The translations under genes and the position numbers were made by a program. A model generated the notes under the pieces. It had not been told where the DNA came from. It was given only the letters and a program-made list of their open reading frames with translations, and made no database searches. Positions 35,223-43,867 of a stretch of DNA of 64,000 bases are shown here, one piece after another. The first letter of the stretch is position 1. The number at the start of each line of letters is the position of its first letter. This DNA comes from Bacilli bacterium (GTDB taxonomy: Bacteria > Bacillota_I > Bacilli_A > RF39 > UBA660), in contig CAADWX010000001.1 of NCBI GenBank assembly GCA_900752905.1, positions 16,040 to 80,039 on the forward strand. Reading direction: 5' to 3'.

Positions 35223-36107
35223 TTACATTTTGGCTCTTGGATGTGTTGATAAATATACTTTTCTAAGTCGTTCATTTGAAACATGAGTATAAATTTGAGT
35301 AGTAGATAAATTCTCATGACCTAATAATTCTTGAACACTTTTTAAATCAGCTCCACTATCTAACATATGTGTTGCGAAAGTATGCCTTAAAACGTGTGGA
35401 CTAATATGAAAATCTATTTCACCTTTTTTTAAAATATTATCTATTATAACTCTAACTCCTCTAGTTGTAAGACCACTACCATTTTTATTTAAAACCAGAT
35501 ACTCTTGATTATTCTTTACTAATTTTTCCCTTCCATCATTTAAATATATATCAAGTAAGTTTTTTAAATATTCTCCATATAAAACTATTCTTTCCTTATT
35601 TCCTTTACCTAAAATTCTAATTTTTCTTGTACTTAAATTTATATCTTTTAATTTTATATTAACTAGCTCACTTACTCTTATACCAGTTGAATATAAAAGC
35701 TCTAATATTACACTATCTCTTTGACCTAAAGGTGTACTTTTATCTGGAATATTTAAAATAGTTTCAAGTTCATTATAGTATAAAAAATGAGGTAGTTTAC
35801 TTTCTTGTTTTGGATTAGATATAAGAGTCATAGGATTTTTAACTATATAATTTTCTTTTAACATATATTTATAAAAGCTTCTAAGAGAACTTATATGTCT
35901 ACTTATAGTTTTAGAACTATATTTTTTATTATACATATATGATAAATAATTTCTAATTACTTTATAATCACTATCTAACACATCAATATTCTCTTTATTT
36001 AAAAAATCTAAATAAAAAGATAAATCATCTTTATAATTAATTAAAGTATAATTAGAATAGTTTTTTTCTAAATCAATGTATTTTAAAAATTCAGATAAAT
36101 ACTTCAT
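35223..36107 (-). CDS. Tyrosine recombinase XerC/XerD
   Basis: This 294-residue recombinase has the SAM-like N-terminal domain (about 1-85) and catalytic domain with R in STGIRVSEL (about 169), H-x-x-R in SPHVLRHTFATHM (about 237-241), the H in LLGHENLSTTQ (about 263) and the nucleophile Y in QIYTHVS (about 272). The normal length and chromosomal neighbour FtsK suggest Xer resolution of chromosome dimers at dif rather than an integrase of a mobile element. ATG at 36107 follows GGTGATTAT. Confidence 0.92.
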   Translation of the reverse strand: MKYLSEFLKYIDLEKNYSNYTLINYKDDLSFYLDFLNKENIDVLDSDYKVIRNYLSYMYNKKYSSKTISRHISSLRSFYKYMLKENYIVKNPMTLISNPKQESKLPHFLYYNELETILNIPDKSTPLGQRDSVILELLYSTGIRVSELVNIKLKDINLSTRKIRILGKGNKERIVLYGEYLKNLLDIYLNDGREKLVKNNQEYLVLNKNGSGLTTRGVRVIIDNILKKGEIDFHISPHVLRHTFATHMLDSGADLKSVQELLGHENLSTTQIYTHVSNERLRKVYLSTHPRAKM

Positions 36108-36143
36108 ATAATCACCATATTAATTATATCAAAAAAAAGAAGA

Positions 36144-38402
36144 TTAATCATCATTATCTTCTTTTTCAAGTTTTATAAGTACCTCTCTTGGCTTAGAACC
36201 ATTTTGAGGTCCTACAATACCACGTTCTTCTAACAAATCAATTGCACGTGCTGCCCTATTATATCCAAGTCTAAATCTTCTTTGTAAAAGCGAAGCACTT
36301 GCCTTACCTTGTGTTACAACGAATTCAACAATTTCATTATATAAAGGCTCTTCCGTAGCATCTTTTTCATGAGGATTTGAACTACTTGTTTCGTTTACCA
36401 TAGTTGTAGCATGCATCTCTTCATCACTCATTATAAAAGTTTCATCGTAATGAGCTTTTTGTTGATTTATAGTATAATCTACAACTTTCTTTATTTCTTC
36501 ATCACTTATAAAAGTACCCTGAATTCTTATAGGAGTATTTTCTCCTTGAGGTAAGAATAACATATCACCTTTACCAAGTAATTTTTCAGCACCTGTCATA
36601 TCAAGAATTGTTCTTGAATCTATACTAGATGAAACAGCAAATGAAATACGAGATGGAATATTAGCTTTTACAACACCAGTAATTACATCAGTTGAAGGTC
36701 TTTGAGTCGCTACAATCAAATGAATACCAGCTGCTCTTGCCATTTGAGTTATACGCATAATGGAATCTTCTACCTCTTTTGCAGCAACAAGCATTAAATC
36801 AGCAAGTTCATCAATTATTACAACTATAAATGGTAATTTTCTAATCTTATGATTTTCATCTCTATTTTTATTTTCTTTTTCAACATATTCATTATATCCA
36901 GCAATATTTTTAGTACCACTATCACTAAACATATCATATCTATTTTCCATTTCAGTAACAATCTTCTTTAAAGCTATATTAGCCTTTCTTGGATCAGTTA
37001 CAACAGGAGTTAATAAATGTGGAATTCCATTATACATAGAAAGTTCTACCTTTTTTGGATCAACTAATACTAATTTTACCTCATCAGGTTTAGAACGCAT
37101 AAGTATTGATACAATCATACTATTTATACATACTGATTTACCACTACCAGTAGATCCAGCAACCAAAAGGTGTGGTGTTTTATTAATCTCACAATATTGA
37201 GGAGATCCCATTATATCTCTACCTAAAGTAGTAAGCAATTTAGAATCTTTATATTTAGGAGGTACACTATCTAGAATTTCTCTTACTGTTACAGTAGAAA
37301 CAACTTTATTAGGTATTTCTATACCTATAGTTGATTTACCAGGTATAGGTGCTTCTATACGAATATTTTTAGCAGCTAAAGCAAGAGCAATTTCCCTATG
37401 AATACTTAAAACTTTACTCATTTTTGTACCACTTGCAGCTTCTACTTCATATTGAGTAACCGTAGGTCCAGGATTAATTGCAACAACATGTCCAGTTATA
37501 CCAAAATCCTTTAAAACTTGTTCAAGTACAGTAACATTATGAGCAATAGTATCTTTACTCTCTACTTGTTTTTGTTTTGGTTTAGAAAGAAGATTATTAG
37601 AAGGAAGAACATAGCCTTTTTTATTTATAGGTTCAATTTCTTCAACAACATCTTTTGGTTCTAAAATAACATCTGGTTTAACTTCTTCCTTTGCATTATT
37701 ATTAATATTTATTATCTCATCTATTGATGTTACAACAGTTCTTTTATCACTTTGTTCATTTACTTCATCAAGTTCTTTTAAGTCATGAATTTCTCTAACT
37801 TCATTTTTTTCTTCTTTTTCTTTCTTTTCATGTTTTGTTATTTTAACCTTCGAAGCACCTTTCTTTAAAATATCCATAATAGACATTCCAGTAAACATAA
37901 CAACACCACATATAAGTAATGCCCATGTTACAATAGTAGTTCCTGTTGTATCAAAAAGAGTTACAAAAAGGCAAGAAAATGCAGCTCCTATAATTCCACC
38001 ACCTAATTGACTTTTACCTGATGATATAGAAGCCATAAATTGATTTAAAGTTTCACTGATTATATCCATTCCTTTTAAATCAGTATCTTTTATATATTTA
38101 GTATGAGTTAAAACTAATAATCCTAAAATAAATATATAAAGCCCAACAAGTTTTGATGTAAAAAAGTCTGGTTTTTCTCTTTTTATAATCATATATATTC
38201 CAATAACTATTAAAGCTATCAAAAACAAACCATACCATATTCCAACTAAAAAGGATGAAAAACTACTTATAAAATTACCTATAATTCCTGTTTTTGGAAT
38301 AAAACCTATAAGAGCAATTATTATAAGAAGTAAACCAAATAATTCTGTAGAATATTTTTTAGGAGTTTTACCTTCTTCTTTTCTCTTTTTTTTCTTACTC
38401 AT
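36144..38402 (-). CDS. ftsK: FtsK/SpoIIIE DNA translocase
   Basis: This 752-residue translocase has four N-terminal membrane helices (about 16-180), a charged linker (about 185-280), an alpha domain, the RecA-like motor with Walker A VAGSTGSGKSVCIN, Walker B FIVVIIDELADLM, and a C-terminal gamma winged helix (QGKASASLLQRRFRLGYNRAARAIDLLEERGIVGP) that reads KOPS/SRS sites. It pumps chromosomes across the division or sporulation septum. ATG at 38402 is after AGGAGG; the six extra upstream codons are not used. The linker is short, as in SpoIIIE. Confidence 0.94.
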   Translation of the reverse strand: MSKKKKRKEEGKTPKKYSTELFGLLLIIIALIGFIPKTGIIGNFISSFSSFLVGIWYGLFLIALIVIGIYMIIKREKPDFFTSKLVGLYIFILGLLVLTHTKYIKDTDLKGMDIISETLNQFMASISSGKSQLGGGIIGAAFSCLFVTLFDTTGTTIVTWALLICGVVMFTGMSIMDILKKGASKVKITKHEKKEKEEKNEVREIHDLKELDEVNEQSDKRTVVTSIDEIININNNAKEEVKPDVILEPKDVVEEIEPINKKGYVLPSNNLLSKPKQKQVESKDTIAHNVTVLEQVLKDFGITGHVVAINPGPTVTQYEVEAASGTKMSKVLSIHREIALALAAKNIRIEAPIPGKSTIGIEIPNKVVSTVTVREILDSVPPKYKDSKLLTTLGRDIMGSPQYCEINKTPHLLVAGSTGSGKSVCINSMIVSILMRSKPDEVKLVLVDPKKVELSMYNGIPHLLTPVVTDPRKANIALKKIVTEMENRYDMFSDSGTKNIAGYNEYVEKENKNRDENHKIRKLPFIVVIIDELADLMLVAAKEVEDSIMRITQMARAAGIHLIVATQRPSTDVITGVVKANIPSRISFAVSSSIDSRTILDMTGAEKLLGKGDMLFLPQGENTPIRIQGTFISDEEIKKVVDYTINQQKAHYDETFIMSDEEMHATTMVNETSSSNPHEKDATEEPLYNEIVEFVVTQGKASASLLQRRFRLGYNRAARAIDLLEERGIVGPQNGSKPREVLIKLEKEDNDD

Positions 38403-38443
38403 AATGATGCCTCCTATCATTAAGACAATTATAACATAAATAC

Positions 38444-38608
38444 AAAAAAAAAACTAGAAGAAGTCTAAACGATAAAACCTGTTCTACCAGGTGGGCACTA
38501 CAGAATAAATATTAGGATTCTTAAATAAATTTAAGCATTCAACACAACCTATTCATTAAGTTCCCGAATCGTTTACTTGTAGGTTTTTCTTTTATAACTT
38601 CCTCTAGT
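38444..38608 (-). ncRNA. Structured small RNA, 6S RNA candidate
   Basis: No ORF lies here. A promoter (38615-38643) fires into an about 165-nt unit ending in a ten-T run. Ends pair over 11 bp (38597-38607 with 38454-38464), then TAAACGAT/ATCGTTTA (38466-38473 with 38568-38575), GGG/CCC, GAATA/TATTC, and an apical CTTAAA/TTTAAG hairpin, with a small ACCTG-CAGGT hairpin on the 3' side of a large bubble. A closed end stem, central bubble with 3' side hairpin and upper arm is the shape of 6S RNA, which binds RNA polymerase. Sequence does not let me name it firmly. Confidence 0.6.
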
Positions 38609-38614
38609 AATTTA

Positions 38615-38643
38615 ATTATAGCAATATAAAATAAAATTTACAA
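38615..38643 (-). promoter_or_regulatory. Promoter of the small RNA
   Basis: On the minus strand TTGTAA (38638-38643), 17-nt spacer, TATAAT (38615-38620). It abuts the stop of the pseudopilin gene. Confidence 0.75.
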
Positions 38644-39006
38644 CTAATTTTTAACTTCTTGACACTTTTCTGTTAAAGAATACAAATTACCATTTTCTTT
38701 AATACTAGCTTTAACATAAGCATAACCATTATCTATAACATCAGATATATCAACCATTATAAGTCCTGAATCATCAAGATCAGATAAAGAAATACAATAA
38801 ATATTATTTAATGTATTTGGATAATCATTTATATTTTTGGATATATATGTATCAGCCGCACTTTTAATTAATGAAACCTTTGCTTCATCTACTTTTTGGT
38901 TATCGTTATCAACTCTTTCTAAAATCTTAGGTATCATAATAACAGCAAGCAAACCCATTATAGTAATAACAGCCAACAATTCAATCAAAGTAAAACCTTT
39001 TTTCAT
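38644..39006 (-). CDS. Type IV prepilin-like (pseudopilin) protein
   Basis: This 120-residue protein starts MKKGFTLIELLAVITIMGLLA, the class III signal: a 3-residue basic leader, cleavage after glycine, N-methylated phenylalanine and Glu5. The helix continues to about residue 24 and the rest is a small pilin-like domain with two cysteines (near 77 and 116) that may pair. ATG at 39006 is after AGGTGATGTT, which rules out the 17 extra upstream codons. No pilus assembly genes adjoin, so it depends on a prepilin peptidase elsewhere. Confidence 0.85.
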   Translation of the reverse strand: MKKGFTLIELLAVITIMGLLAVIMIPKILERVDNDNQKVDEAKVSLIKSAADTYISKNINDYPNTLNNIYCISLSDLDDSGLIMVDISDVIDNGYAYVKASIKENGNLYSLTEKCQEVKN

Positions 39007-39116
39007 AACATCACCTATTCTATTAACAATTTTATAACAAAACTTAACCCCTGTCAAACCTAACTTGACTTACCAAATATTATAGTATATATTTATTCTA
39101 GGAGGATGATAATTTT

Positions 39117-39467
39117 ATGAAAAAAATATTAAATAGTGATGTAGAAAAGTTTATAAAAATATCTTTAATAGTTTTAACATTTATAAGTATAATGATTACA
39201 ATATTAAATTTTACATACCTAACTTATATAGATCAAAATATAGATAATATTAGTAACTTTTTAATCAATTATATTAATGGTCCATTATTATGGATAGACA
39301 ATATTTTATTATTTGTATTTGCAATTATTTATATAGTATGTGCATTAAAATCAAAAAAAGAAACATCTCTTAAGATATCATTTAGTATAATAGCCATACT
39401 TACATCTATGATACCACTTTCACTTATAATTAATGCTTTAGCAAGTATTTTTGGCATTTTCAATTAG
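39117..39467 (+). CDS. Membrane protein, three predicted helices
   Basis: This 116-residue protein has hydrophobic segments at about 12-34, 52-74 and 87-112 and a basic N-terminus. No family is recognised; the layout resembles small uncharacterised Bacillota membrane proteins. The start has AGGAGGATGATAATTTT upstream, a good ribosome site. A strong hairpin terminator follows (39487-39520), so it is transcribed alone, divergently from the pseudopilin gene. Confidence 0.7.
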   Translation: MKKILNSDVEKFIKISLIVLTFISIMITILNFTYLTYIDQNIDNISNFLINYINGPLLWIDNILLFVFAIIYIVCALKSKKETSLKISFSIIAILTSMIPLSLIINALASIFGIFN

Positions 39468-39486
39468 TAATTTAAAAATATTCTAA

Positions 39487-39521
39487 AAAAAGCGATGACT
39501 TATAATAGCCATCGTTTTTTC
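39487..39521 (+). terminator. Terminator after the 116-residue membrane protein
   Basis: An 11-bp stem (39487-39497 with 39510-39520, one G-T pair) with A and T tracts at its ends. Positions 39522-39668 hold only one short doubtful ORF (39538-39648). Confidence 0.75.
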
Positions 39522-39537
39522 TATATTCAAAATGTTG

Positions 39538-39648
39538 TTATAAAGTTAACTTTTGTTTGTTATTAATTTTGTTTTCAATGTATTCAATATTATTAAATGA
39601 TTTATTATTCTTTAATAACTCCATTTGTTTTCTTGCAATATTAATCAT
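39538..39648 (-). CDS. Doubtful 36-residue ORF
   Basis: An ATG-started ORF of 36 codons encodes a charged helical peptide (INIARKQMELLKNNKSF...). There is no clear ribosome site and no recognised family; it may be a gene remnant or chance. Confidence 0.25.
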   Translation of the reverse strand: MINIARKQMELLKNNKSFNNIEYIENKINNKQKLTL

Positions 39649-39668
39649 AAAATCTGTCTTTTCTTAAC

Positions 39669-39705
39669 AAAAAAAATATCAACTTCATTTAGAAATTGAT
39701 ATTTT
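39669..39705 (-). terminator. Terminator after tRNA-Cys
   Basis: A 10-bp stem (39673-39682 with 39696-39705) and a T run on the minus strand, 45 nt after the tRNA 3' end. Confidence 0.75.
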
Positions 39706-39749
39706 ATATATTAAGCCCTAAACTATAAAAGTTCGAACAGATTTCCCGA

Positions 39750-39823
39750 TGGAGGGCCTAGTCGGATTTGAACCAACGATCAGGGAGTTGCAGTCCCACG
39801 CCTTACCACTTGGCTATAGACCC
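39750..39823 (-). tRNA. tRNA-Cys (GCA)
   Basis: The 74-nt gene has acceptor GGGTCTA/TAGGCCC, discriminator U typical for Cys, anticodon loop ACTGCAA (anticodon GCA), T arm TTGGTTCAAATCCGA and encoded CCA. Confidence 0.95.
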
Positions 39824-39876
39824 ATACAAGAAGATTATATCAAAATATTTTATTCTTGACAATATATTTTATTCAA

Positions 39877-39907
39877 AAAAGAAGATGTTGTTCATCTTCT
39901 TTTCTTT
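39877..39907 (-). terminator. Terminator after the LTA synthase gene
   Basis: AAAAGAAGATG (39877-39887) pairs with CATCTTCTTTT (39893-39903) around TTGTT; an A tract to the left gives a T run on the minus strand. Confidence 0.75.
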
Positions 39908-39908
39908 T

Positions 39909-41987
39909 TTAAGGAATAACTTCATTTAGTATTTTTTCTTGTTCCTCTGTTTTTAATATTAAATCATATGTTATTATTGAATTTGAAACAGTAATTAATT
40001 TATCTGAATAATCATTATAATAATTAATGTAATCACTTCCTACTGTTTCATTTATATCTAGCATTTTTCCTTCGTCTTTACTTCTATTATAATACATTTT
40101 ATCTGTTAACCAGTTACCATCAGGAAATACTACTACATTTTCATCAATTGAGAATATATCATGCCCTAAAGCATATTTACTTTTAACACCTAACATATTA
40201 GCAAGTGTTGGTTGAACATCATACATTCCCATTACTTTTGTAACTTCACCTTTAAATTTATCTTTCAATTTACTATCTGTTGTCCACATTATAAGTGGTA
40301 CTTTTCTATTTAGTTCATAGTCATAATAATCAACTTCATGATATCTTTCATCATCTTTATCATACATTTCACCAGTTTCTGGATTAAAATTATAATAAAA
40401 ATTATAATCAGATTTTTTCACTTTAGCATCATGATCACCATACAATACTAAAAGAGTATTTTCCATTAAATTATTATTCTCTAGATATTCAATTAATTCA
40501 CCTAGTGCTTCATCAGCATAATGAACTGATTGGATATAATATCCTAACTTTCTTCCCTCCAAATAATCCCAAGATGCATCTTCATATTCACCTGTTTCTT
40601 CATTTAATTTTTGAAAGTGATATCTTACATCAAAATCTGAAAAAGGTTCTCCATTTTTATTAAATGGTGTATGGTTGGATAACATAATCATTGTTCCATA
40701 ATAATTTTTATGTTCTTGTTTAATATTTTTTAATATATCAATTGATTGTCTAAAGAATGATTTATCCGAAAGTCCAAGACCAACAGTATCATCAATTACA
40801 TAATCATTAGTATAACAATAAAATTTTTCATAACCTATACTTTCATATGCAAGCTTTCTATTCCAGAATGAACAATTATTACCATGCATACTAAAAGTAT
40901 AATATCCTTTTTCTTTTAACATATTTTGTAAAGTTACATATTTTCTATCATAATAATTTACAAAAACAGTACCTTTAGAAGTTGGTAAAATTGAGGATGC
41001 ATATGTAAATTCACTATCACTACTTGTTCCTGTACTTTCTTGTGCATAAAAATTAGAAAAATAAAGTCCTTCACGAACTAATTTATTTAAATTAGGAGTT
41101 ATTTCTTTCCCATTTATGGTTGTATTTATTACCCATTTTTGCATACTTTCTGCATGTATTGCTATAACATTTTTTCCTTGTAATAAATTTGTATATTCAT
41201 TTGTTTTAGTTTCAGAATCCTGTGAATAAAATTCTCTAAACTGAGCTGCAGCTTTATCATATCCAAATAAAGGATTTAATGATGATTTAATATTTGTAAT
41301 TAAGTCATTTATATGGTATGTATATATTCCATATTTCATAACAATATATTCAGGATTCCATTGTTTACTTAATCTACTTATATCTGTACTAGTTAATGTT
41401 GATACAAAGAAACCTAAAGTAATAAGTCCTCCAACAATTGAGTTTAAAAATCTAATTCTACCTACTTCAATTTTTTCAACCTTTTTATAATAACCTTTAC
41501 GTTTTAAAAACTTATGTACAAATAAGAGTGCTACAACTTGAAATAGATAATAAAAATCTCTTGGTTGTAACAAATCAGTAACTGAGTCTTTTACTCCTCC
41601 CAATTGACCTGCAGCCTTTAATAACGATACAGATGAAAAAGAAACATAATTTGTATAATAAACAGAATTAATTATACAAATTATAGAAAATATAACCGAC
41701 ATAATAAACAAGTATTTAAATTGGTGTTTTGGCTTTAAAAAATAGCAAATAGATCCAATAAATATAACTACTGTTAAATCAGCTAAAACAGGACTAATAC
41801 TTAACCCATTCTTTACTGTAAATAATCTAAGCATAGTTGAATTTATAACAGAAGTTATAACAAATGTAAAAAATAGTATATTAGTCTTTGAATAATTAAT
41901 AATTTTCTTTATACATTTAACAAAATTAATTGAAAAATCTTTGAAGAAAGATTTAATATAATTTAAAAATTTATTACCTTTTTTCAA
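39909..41987 (-). CDS. ltaS: Lipoteichoic acid synthase family sulfatase-fold protein
   Basis: This 692-residue membrane enzyme has five N-terminal helices (about 40-215) and an external sulfatase-fold domain (about 275-640). The catalytic threonine lies in TGTSSDSEF, the metal and substrate residues in HAESMQ, MLSNHTPF and YGDHDAK. LtaS transfers glycerol-phosphate from phosphatidylglycerol to build lipoteichoic acid outside the membrane. The start is taken as TTG at 41987, 4 nt after GAGGTGAT; the GTG nine bases earlier is within that site. Transcribed alone. Confidence 0.88.
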   Translation of the reverse strand: MKKGNKFLNYIKSFFKDFSINFVKCIKKIINYSKTNILFFTFVITSVINSTMLRLFTVKNGLSISPVLADLTVVIFIGSICYFLKPKHQFKYLFIMSVIFSIICIINSVYYTNYVSFSSVSLLKAAGQLGGVKDSVTDLLQPRDFYYLFQVVALLFVHKFLKRKGYYKKVEKIEVGRIRFLNSIVGGLITLGFFVSTLTSTDISRLSKQWNPEYIVMKYGIYTYHINDLITNIKSSLNPLFGYDKAAAQFREFYSQDSETKTNEYTNLLQGKNVIAIHAESMQKWVINTTINGKEITPNLNKLVREGLYFSNFYAQESTGTSSDSEFTYASSILPTSKGTVFVNYYDRKYVTLQNMLKEKGYYTFSMHGNNCSFWNRKLAYESIGYEKFYCYTNDYVIDDTVGLGLSDKSFFRQSIDILKNIKQEHKNYYGTMIMLSNHTPFNKNGEPFSDFDVRYHFQKLNEETGEYEDASWDYLEGRKLGYYIQSVHYADEALGELIEYLENNNLMENTLLVLYGDHDAKVKKSDYNFYYNFNPETGEMYDKDDERYHEVDYYDYELNRKVPLIMWTTDSKLKDKFKGEVTKVMGMYDVQPTLANMLGVKSKYALGHDIFSIDENVVVFPDGNWLTDKMYYNRSKDEGKMLDINETVGSDYINYYNDYSDKLITVSNSIITYDLILKTEEQEKILNEVIP

Positions 41988-42048
41988 AGTAATCACCTCA
42001 ACTTCATAATTGTAACACTTTTTATTACTTTTTTCAAATTATAACATC

Positions 42049-42073
42049 AAAAAAAAACATTCTAATGAATGTT
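42049..42073 (-). terminator. Terminator after the 48-residue ORF
   Basis: A 7-bp stem (42056-42062 with 42067-42073), TAAT loop, then a T run on the minus strand. Confidence 0.75.
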
Positions 42074-42079
42074 CTTTTG

Positions 42080-42226
42080 TTATTTAAATAAAGTTAAAAT
42101 TTTTACTTTTTCTTTACTTTTTTCATATTGAACAAATTGATTATTAATCTGTTCATCATGTTCAATACTTGCTTTATAATATAATAAAGCATTCCTTAAT
42201 TTTTTTAATTTTTCTATTTTTTTCAT
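42080..42226 (-). CDS. 48-residue basic helical protein
   Basis: This small gene starts at ATG 42226 behind GGGGGT and ends in front of a terminator. The product (MKKIEKLKKLRNALLYYK...) is highly charged and predicted helical, without signal peptide or cysteines. Function unknown. It may be co-transcribed with the VirD4-like gene 66 nt upstream or independent. Confidence 0.6.
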   Translation of the reverse strand: MKKIEKLKKLRNALLYYKASIEHDEQINNQFVQYEKSKEKVKILTLFK

Positions 42227-42292
42227 GTGTTACCCCCAATATTACACTATAATAATATATTCTATGTAGATTTAAAGTATAAATTTAATTTT

Positions 42293-43318
42293 TTAACATT
42301 TTTTTATAAAATCCTCTATATTAAAATAATTATGTTTATTAATTTTAGTATCTGGTAAATTAATATTACATTTATCTAAAATTTCATACTCTTCTTTTAC
42401 ATCTTTAACATAATTTATATTATTTATTAAGTTATTTCCATATATATCACTAATTTCTTGCTTAGAACTTGACGTAATAAATATTTTTTCATTATTATCA
42501 ATCATATTTTCTAATTCAGTAATACTATTTAATTTTTCTATTTTATCTATATAATATGAAAATTCTTTATTTTGATTAAATATTTGATTTATTAGTATAT
42601 TAGAAATACCATTATATTTAGTATCACTTATTATAAAAATTGCTGTTTTATTATTTAAAATAGATAAATCTATTTCGTTATTACATAAATTATTTAATAA
42701 AATTTCTTTTGTACAATATAAATTTAATTTTTGTTTTAATACCGATATAATACTTGCTCTAGTTTCAGATGGAGAATATATAACTTGAGATCCAAATACA
42801 TAAATAGGATCCATAATATCCAAGGTACTAAAATACTTTTTAATTAAATTAGTATCTTCAAATTCTTTTTCACCAAGAGTTAACATAGTTTGTATACTTC
42901 CTAGATTTATTTCATCATATGATCCTTCTTTAAAAAGAATAAGCGCTAAAGTCGTAAAATATGATGTAGCACTATTCTCCCAAAAAGGATCTGAATTACT
43001 ATTCTTTTCCTTACAAATCTCATGCCCAATGCTTTCTAACATTTCAACTGCTTTATCTTTTTTACCAGATTTATAATATTTATATGGAAGAATAAAAGGA
43101 TTAAATCCATTACTATGAGAACTATCTTTTAAATTTAATATATAGGTATTATATTCTTCTTCATTTAATTTTCTTAAAAAATCACTATAATAAGATACAT
43201 TATCACTAAAAACTAATATATTCTCATGATTTGTTATAGAATTATTTATATTACAACTAATTTCGTGTCTTATATTTTTATTATTTGCTTTTCCTATTAA
43301 TAAACTTGTATTATTCAT
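42293..43318 (-). CDS. VirD4/TraG-like protein without Walker A
   Basis: This 341-residue protein follows the order of VirD4/TraG coupling proteins: an NPF segment (SNGFNPFILPY, about 70-80), the DPFWENSATSYFTTLALILF helix (about 109-128) and a strand ILNNKTAIFIISDT (Walker B position). The Walker A glycine loop is replaced (HENILVFSDNVSYYSDF), so ATP binding is unlikely. No other conjugation genes are near. It follows a MerR regulator by 9 nt and is probably controlled by it. The assignment rests on motif order and is an inference. Confidence 0.55.
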   Translation of the reverse strand: MNNTSLLIGKANNKNIRHEISCNINNSITNHENILVFSDNVSYYSDFLRKLNEEEYNTYILNLKDSSHSNGFNPFILPYKYYKSGKKDKAVEMLESIGHEICKEKNSNSDPFWENSATSYFTTLALILFKEGSYDEINLGSIQTMLTLGEKEFEDTNLIKKYFSTLDIMDPIYVFGSQVIYSPSETRASIISVLKQKLNLYCTKEILLNNLCNNEIDLSILNNKTAIFIISDTKYNGISNILINQIFNQNKEFSYYIDKIEKLNSITELENMIDNNEKIFITSSSKQEISDIYGNNLINNINYVKDVKEEYEILDKCNINLPDTKINKHNYFNIEDFIKKC

Positions 43319-43327
43319 TTTATCACC

Positions 43328-43705
43328 TTAATACAAAGATTTAACTTTCTTTGTATTTTCCTTTCTTTTTCTAATTTTACCATTATTTAAATTACTTTTT
43401 AATTCATCTATTTTTTTTATTGCTTTTTGTTTTATTTCTATATCTTTTAATAATTCATCTTTTTTTTCATTAAACAAATCTACTGTAAAAGAATCCCAAT
43501 TATTTTTTATTTCTTCTAATGAAAATCCAACACTTTTTAATACATTGATTAGCTCTAAATCATAAATTTGATCAGTGCTATAATATCTATACCCAGTAAA
43601 TAAATCTACATCAATTGGTTTAAATAAATCTATATCATCGTAATACCTTAAAGTTTTCACAGATAGTCCTGTCATATTTGAAAACTCACCTATTTTATAT
43701 AACAT
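43328..43705 (-). CDS. MerR-family transcription regulator
   Basis: At 125 residues it has the MerR winged helix at the N-terminus (MLYKIGEFSNMTGLSVKTLRYYDDIDLFKP) and a coiled-coil dimerisation helix (about 80-110), without an effector domain or metal-binding cysteines. Such short members often act on one adjacent operon. AGGAGGT precedes the ATG. The VirD4-like gene starts 9 nt after its stop, so both share a transcript. The effector is not known. Confidence 0.88.
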   Translation of the reverse strand: MLYKIGEFSNMTGLSVKTLRYYDDIDLFKPIDVDLFTGYRYYSTDQIYDLELINVLKSVGFSLEEIKNNWDSFTVDLFNEKKDELLKDIEIKQKAIKKIDELKSNLNNGKIRKRKENTKKVKSLY

Positions 43706-43821
43706 ATGACCTCCTTTTAAATTTTAACTAATTAAATTATATCACGTATTAATTTTATATTTAAATATTATTCACCTCTTTACAGTTAAAATATATCATT
43801 ACAGTCAAATGGAGAGTCAAT

Positions 43822-43847
43822 AAAAAAGAATACTTCTCATATTCTTT
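43822..43847 (-). terminator. Terminator after ftsW
   Basis: AAAGAATA (43825-43832) pairs with TATTCTTT (43840-43847) over a 7-nt loop; an A tract to the left gives the T run. Confidence 0.7.
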
Positions 43848-43867
43848 ATTTTTATAAATTTAAAACA

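Noticed and set aside
35223-36107. Tyrosine recombinase as integrase of a mobile element
   Set aside because: Normal Xer length, FtsK neighbour and no element genes or att repeats around it.
39730-39749. GTTCGAAC near tRNA-Cys as another tRNA relic
   Set aside because: Only the T-loop-like 8-mer palindrome matches; no ordered similarity to tRNA-Cys or other tRNAs in the window was found.
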